Below, in pieces: positions 15,714-19,055 of a stretch of 19,055 nt of DNA (position 1 is its first letter; every line of letters begins with the position of its first letter). Under the pieces are notes generated by a model, which made no database searches, was not told the origin of the DNA, and saw nothing but the letters and a program-made list of their open reading frames with translations. Source of the DNA: Bordetella parapertussis (GTDB lineage: Bacteria > Pseudomonadota > Gammaproteobacteria > Burkholderiales > Burkholderiaceae_C); the NCBI GenBank assembly GCA_945907335.1, contig CAMDSU010000013.1:1-19055 (forward strand), in the 5' to 3' direction. The translations under genes were made by a program, and so were the position numbers.

Positions 15714-15993
15714 CATTCTCCAAAAGTCACATCACTTCGGGCCGACTCGGAGGGGGTGTTTTTTTCAAGCGAAAGCGCAGAAAAAAAGCACACGGGATGG
15801 GTCGGCCAATGCGTACCTTCGATTCGGGTGACGTATTCACGCCGCGCCAGTTTCGCTTTGAGTAAAGTGTTCACGCCATGACGGCTCGGTCGCCGCTCAC
15901 AGCCTGCGGCAACGTTCGCGTCGGCCCGCCCGCCATGTCGTCATCCATTCGCTTTTTCTCCGACTGCATTTCTGCTTGACACCCAAGCGTGCC
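15714..15993. other. Gene-free spacer with inverted repeats and a GC-rich block
   Basis: A 280-base spacer between convergent metY and lpxO with no credible gene. Nested inverted repeats are seen: GGCCGAC (15740-15746) with GTCGGCC (15801-15807), and TTTTTTTC (15759-15766) with GAAAAAAA (15780-15787). GTCGGCC occurs again at 15920-15926. From about 15870 to 15940 the sequence is clearly richer in GC than its surroundings. Minus-strand frames have short open stretches that overlap the metY end and do not look like proteins. It may be a dispersed intergenic repeat. Confidence 0.4.
15733..15765 (+). terminator. Probable rho-independent terminator after metY
   Basis: A hairpin can form from CACTTC (15733-15738) with GGGGTG (15753-15758), including two G-T pairs, and with an inner CCG-ACT-CGG. 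It is followed directly by seven T residues (15759-15765). It begins 20 bases after the metY stop, which is the right place. The same T tract also forms an inverted repeat with the A7 tract at 15781-15787, so a two-way terminator serving the convergent lpxO gene is possible. Confidence 0.5.
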
Positions 15994-16893
15994 TTAAAGG
16001 GAAATAACGCCCAATACGATGATCGCAATCAAACTGTATTTGGTCAGCCTATAAACCCGACGGTTCCAGTTTTTAAAAGCCTTGCGCTTTTCATCGATCA
16101 CGAAATGTAAATGCGTGAGCTTATTGATGGCGCCGGTTTGATCGCCGGTGTCATTCGGCGAGCTGGCTGCCGACATCACCACCCTGCTGAACCAGCGGTT
16201 CAGCGCAGATACCCACGCCAAACGAGAAGGCCGCTCCACATCGCAAAACAAAATGATGCGGTTTTGCGTTGTCTTGTTATAGGCCTCGTGGATATAGGTT
16301 TCGTCAAACACCACGCCCTGCCCGTCTCTCCAACTGTGGCGCTCACCGTCCACATCGATGTAACACGCGTCGTCATTTGGTGTCACCAGCCCTAAGTGAT
16401 AGCGCAGAGAGCCCGCATACGGGTCACGGTGCCGGTTGAGTTGACCGCCGGGGGGCAACTCGGCAAACATCGCGGCCTTGACGGTGGGAATGCTTTTCAA
16501 AATTGCCACACTTTTCGGACACAACTCAGCCGCTGAAGGATGGGCCGCGTCATACCACTTCAAATAAAAACGTTTCCAGCCGTATTTGAAAAATGAATTG
16601 AACCCAATGTCGTCATGTTTATCCGGCGCTTTGATGCGCTGCAACTCTGACAAATGCAATGCTTCATCGCGAAACACTTCCCAGTTGTCTTGCAGTTGTT
16701 GCAATTCGGGAAGCTCGTTCAAAGGCACAAAAGGCTTGGTAGTGACTTTGGAGGTCAATACCATCAAGGCATTTAACGGGGCGAGCAACGCAGAATGGTC
16801 TAAAAACACTTTTTGCCAAGAGGCACGAACTCGGCCGCGATAGTGTCCAAACAAAATCGCAGACAACCATGTCGCCACAATGAGCCATTTCAT
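15994..16893 (-). CDS. lpxO: LpxO-like lipid A hydroxylase (aspartyl/asparaginyl beta-hydroxylase family)
   Basis: A 299-residue Fe(II)/2-oxoglutarate dioxygenase. LpxO adds a 2-hydroxyl to a secondary acyl chain of lipid A at the cytoplasmic face of the inner membrane, changing outer-membrane properties. The iron ligands are visible: His155 and Asp157 in NRHRDPYAG, and His202 in TYIHEAYN. Arg212 (QNRIILF) would hold 2-oxoglutarate. A hydrophobic N-terminus (residues 2-16) and a hydrophobic C-terminal end (286-299) suggest membrane anchoring at both ends. The start is supported by AGGTG five bases before the ATG at 16893. The 229-base gap behind cydB suggests its own promoter. Other members of the family act on peptides, so the lipid A assignment is likely but not certain. 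Confidence 0.82.
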   Translation of the reverse strand: MKWLIVATWLSAILFGHYRGRVRASWQKVFLDHSALLAPLNALMVLTSKVTTKPFVPLNELPELQQLQDNWEVFRDEALHLSELQRIKAPDKHDDIGFNSFFKYGWKRFYLKWYDAAHPSAAELCPKSVAILKSIPTVKAAMFAELPPGGQLNRHRDPYAGSLRYHLGLVTPNDDACYIDVDGERHSWRDGQGVVFDETYIHEAYNKTTQNRIILFCDVERPSRLAWVSALNRWFSRVVMSAASSPNDTGDQTGAINKLTHLHFVIDEKRKAFKNWNRRVYRLTKYSLIAIIVLGVISL

Positions 16894-17122
16894 GGCGACA
16901 CCTGAAGGGTTGTTGTTGTCAATTTCTTGGTCATTTCAACTTTAATGTCAACTAGGTAGGCTAACTCAGCGTATCAACGTGTTCAACCAGAGGCCTATGT
17001 ACAGATAAGCATTGATCTTAACGCGCGCAGCACTGTGGCGGGTGGTTACCGAGAGCATGAGGCAACCGGCTCGGGGTATCAGCCCAAAGCCCGATAAGCC
17101 TTCAATCCACCGGCGATGTAAT
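16894..17122 (-). other. Spacer between cydB and lpxO
   Basis: A 229-base spacer. It has a hairpin, GGTTACC (17044-17050) with GGCAACC (17061-17067), one G-T pair and no T run after it. It also has a near copy (17082-17099) of a stretch inside the cydB 3' end (17148-17167). A TTGACA lies at 16952-16947 on the minus strand as a possible lpxO -35, with only a weak -10 17 bases on. I looked for a CydX or DUF2474-type small membrane protein directly after cydB and found none. Confidence 0.35.
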
Positions 17123-18157
17123 TCAATAACTGAGATGGGTGGACTTGCCCCAAAAGACCCGATAAGCAAACACGGTGTAGCCAATGATGACCGGCAACAC
17201 CACCACCACGCCATAGAAAATCACCAGCAATGCTTCAGGTGCACTCGCTGCTTGCCAGATGTTGAGCTTGTCAATCACCAACCACGGAAACAAGCTGTAA
17301 GCCAGCCCGTAAAAGGACAGCAGAAAAATTCCCACGGTGCTGGCGAAAGGCACGCCTGCGCCATATTGGTTGCCGCTTGCAAAGCGTGTGGGTAATCTGG
17401 ATAAGCTGCGTCCAATGACCACAAACAAAGCCAAGGTCACGGCTGGAATCGGTAATAACATGAGCAAATTGGGGAAAGAGAACCATTTATCGAAGATTCG
17501 CTGACTCACCCATGGCGTAGCGATAGAAATTGCCAACACGCCCGCAGCGGTCAACCACAAACTGCCCTGCGCCCAAGCCACGGCCCTCAGTTGCAAAGCC
17601 CCTTCGGTTTTCATGATCAACCAACCAGCGCCGAGTAATCGGTAAGCAAACACCAAGCAAAAACCAATCAAGGCGCTGAAGACATAAGACACCGTGTCCT
17701 GCTTGAACCCGAGGATGAGCTGCCCCAGCATGAAGCCCTGCGACCACGAGGCTAACAACGAACCCATGTAAAAAACTTTGTCCCATAAGGGGCGGTGGTG
17801 GGCTTTGGCCTTGACCCGGAAATCAAAAGCCACGCCGCGCAAAGACAAAGCCACCAGCATCAATGCCACAGGTAAATACAAAGCCCCCAAAATGACACCA
17901 TGTGCCATGGGGAAACCCACCAACAACACGCCCACACCCAGCACCAGCCAGGTTTCGTTGGCATCCCAAAATGGGCCGATGCTGGCGATCATGGTGTTTT
18001 TATGCTCGATCGTGTCAGCGCCGTTCAACAGGGCACCGACACCCAAGTCATAGCCGTCCAAAATGACATAGGCCAACATGGACAGCGCCATGACCAAGGC
18101 AAACACCAGGGGCAACCAACCGCCTGGGCTCATCAAATCCACACCGAACTCAGACAT
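17123..18157 (-). CDS. cydB: Cytochrome bd-type quinol oxidase subunit II (CydB/CioB)
   Basis: Subunit II of the bd-type terminal oxidase, an integral inner-membrane protein that pairs with CydA in oxidising quinol and reducing oxygen to water. It has 344 residues, with about eight hydrophobic segments. Family landmarks are YVILDGYDLGVGALL (31-45), IGPFWDANETWLVLGVG (60-76) and AFDFRVKA, followed by a WSQGFMLGQ segment. The length and the FDFR-like segment fit the cyanide-insensitive (CioB) branch. Its ATG lies inside the 3' end of cydA with an eight-base overlap, the usual coupled cydAB arrangement. The final residues (FWGKSTHLSY) are a little unlike the more usual basic tail. Confidence 0.94.
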   Translation of the reverse strand: MSEFGVDLMSPGGWLPLVFALVMALSMLAYVILDGYDLGVGALLNGADTIEHKNTMIASIGPFWDANETWLVLGVGVLLVGFPMAHGVILGALYLPVALMLVALSLRGVAFDFRVKAKAHHRPLWDKVFYMGSLLASWSQGFMLGQLILGFKQDTVSYVFSALIGFCLVFAYRLLGAGWLIMKTEGALQLRAVAWAQGSLWLTAAGVLAISIATPWVSQRIFDKWFSFPNLLMLLPIPAVTLALFVVIGRSLSRLPTRFASGNQYGAGVPFASTVGIFLLSFYGLAYSLFPWLVIDKLNIWQAASAPEALLVIFYGVVVVLPVIIGYTVFAYRVFWGKSTHLSY

Positions 18158-19055
18158 GGCTCAGTCCTTTCAGGCTGGCAATGGGTTCTGCACCACCAGT
18201 AACAGCTTTCTTGGCCAAGTAAAACACCACCGACACATAGGCACTCAGCAGCGCCGCATACAGCGTAAGGTACATCGCTAAAGAAACTGCGATATTTGCT
18301 GAGGGGACTTGAGAGGCGGCTTGCGCCGTGGTCAACACCCCATGCACCAGCCAAGGCTGGCGGCCAATTTCGGTGACATACCAACCCGACACCAGCGCCA
18401 CCCAACCTGCAAAAGTCATGGCCACCAAGACCATGGCGGTACGTTTGGACAAGCTGTTTTTAAATTTCAATTCATAGCTGGCAAACCAACTGACGGCCAG
18501 CATCAGCAGGCCGACACCGACCATGATGCGAAATGCCCAAAAAACGGGACCTACGGGTGGGTGTTTGTCACCAAACTCTTTGATGCCCTTGATCTCGCCA
18601 TTCCAATCGTGGGTCAGGTAAAAAGACGCCAATTTGGGGATGGCAATTTCATATGTGTTGGACTGCGTGGCTTGGTCAGGAATGGCAAACAACACGGCAG
18701 GTACGCCTTGTTGTGTGTCCCAAATACCTTCCATCGCCGCCAGCTTGGCAGGCTGGTATTTCAACGTATTCAAGCCATGCAGATCGCCTACGAAAATTTG
18801 CACCGGGATCAATATCGCCGCTACCGTGACACCGGTGCGAAGCGCGGCCATCACGTCTTTGGCGCGGTCGTTTTTCAGCCAACGGTAGGCGCTGATGCCT
18901 GCCAGCAAAAACGAACCTGTCAAACCAGAGGCCAGCAACATGTGGGTCATGCGGTACGGGAAAGACGGGTTGAAGATGACCTCGAACCAACTCGTCACAT
19001 GGGCTTGCCCATTGATCATCTCAAAGCCTGCCGGTGTGTGCATCCAAGAGTTGAG
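18150..19055 (-). CDS. cydA: Cytochrome bd-type quinol oxidase subunit I (CydA/CioA), 5' end outside window
   Basis: The 3' part of the haem-bearing subunit I. The frame is open to the last base of the window (NSW precedes the Met at 19043), so about 150 N-terminal residues, including the first haem-d/b595 region, are missing. Counting from that Met, His34 (RMTHMLLASG) aligns with the haem b558 ligand His186 of E. coli, and FRIMVGVG carries the partner Met393. GIKEFGDKHPP is the quinol loop, and it is far shorter than in E. coli CydA, as in the cyanide-insensitive oxidase group. GWYVTEIGRQPW is the strongly conserved GRQPW signature. Its stop overlaps the cydB start by eight bases. Confidence 0.93.
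   Translation of the reverse strand, partial: LNSWMHTPAGFEMINGQAHVTSWFEVIFNPSFPYRMTHMLLASGLTGSFLLAGISAYRWLKNDRAKDVMAALRTGVTVAAILIPVQIFVGDLHGLNTLKYQPAKLAAMEGIWDTQQGVPAVLFAIPDQATQSNTYEIAIPKLASFYLTHDWNGEIKGIKEFGDKHPPVGPVFWAFRIMVGVGLLMLAVSWFASYELKFKNSLSKRTAMVLVAMTFAGWVALVSGWYVTEIGRQPWLVHGVLTTAQAASQVPSANIAVSLAMYLTLYAALLSAYVSVVFYLAKKAVTGGAEPIASLKGLSHV

Noticed and set aside
15590..15874. 94-codon minus-strand ORF between metY and lpxO
   Set aside because: It overlaps the metY end, has no recognisable domain, and crosses the terminator-like hairpin.
16966..17214. 82-codon minus-strand ORF overlapping the cydB end, with a slightly hydrophobic tail
   Set aside because: Most of it is the cydB 3' end in another frame. 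The tail is too short and polar for a CydX-like subunit and has no ribosome site.
1..19055. CRISPR array, tRNA, rRNA, insertion sequence or phage genes
   Set aside because: No regular direct repeats, cloverleaf-like stretches, rRNA signatures or transposase and integrase motifs were seen by eye.

Overview
The window looks like an ordinary chromosomal stretch of a betaproteobacterium, most likely order Burkholderiales and probably near Comamonadaceae. This placement is inferred from gene order and protein style: ygfZ diverging from mltG-tmk-holB-tatD-ankyrin, an 85-residue IF-1, a CoA-binding protein next to metY, and a YbgC-type thioesterase fused to a GNAT domain. GC content is moderate. I see no rRNA, tRNA, CRISPR array, transposase, integrase or phage gene, and no frameshifted gene. 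Coding density is high; no gene-free gap exceeds about 280 bases.

Layout. (1) 1-3750: the 3' part of a patatin-like phospholipase (+); a thioesterase/GNAT fusion (-); an iron-type alcohol dehydrogenase (+); and ygfZ (-), a folate-binding Fe-S maintenance protein. (2) 3763-7254: a tight plus-strand cluster of mltG, tmk, holB and tatD, followed by an exported ankyrin-repeat protein to 8010. (3) 7988-13760: a minus-strand run. In transcription order it reads csp, infA, a DXXY-type methyltransferase, a tadA-haloalkane dehalogenase fusion, an LD-carboxypeptidase, an aldehyde dehydrogenase and a DUF3365 haem protein. (4) 13959-15713: a CoA-binding protein and metY on the plus strand. (5) 15994-19055: on the minus strand, cydA (cut by the window edge) and cydB of a short-Q-loop (cyanide-insensitive type) bd quinol oxidase, then an LpxO-like lipid A hydroxylase.

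How the genes relate. mltG-tmk-holB-tatD joins cell-wall cleavage, dTTP supply, the replication clamp loader and a metal-dependent nuclease in one probable operon. csp-infA-methyltransferase-tadA is a translation-themed run: RNA chaperone, initiation factor, possible protein methyltransferase and wobble-inosine tRNA editing. cydAB is a terminal oxidase.

Points most worth a second look: one continuous reading frame joining TadA to a DhlA-like haloalkane dehalogenase with its catalytic and halide-binding residues apparently intact; a possible RNA switch (G6 run with two alternative C-rich partners, then U8) just before csp; a TTG-started methyltransferase overlapping the infA stop; and a GC-rich, inverted-repeat-bearing spacer between metY and lpxO that may be a dispersed repeat. 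None of these is proven to be a new system from sequence alone.
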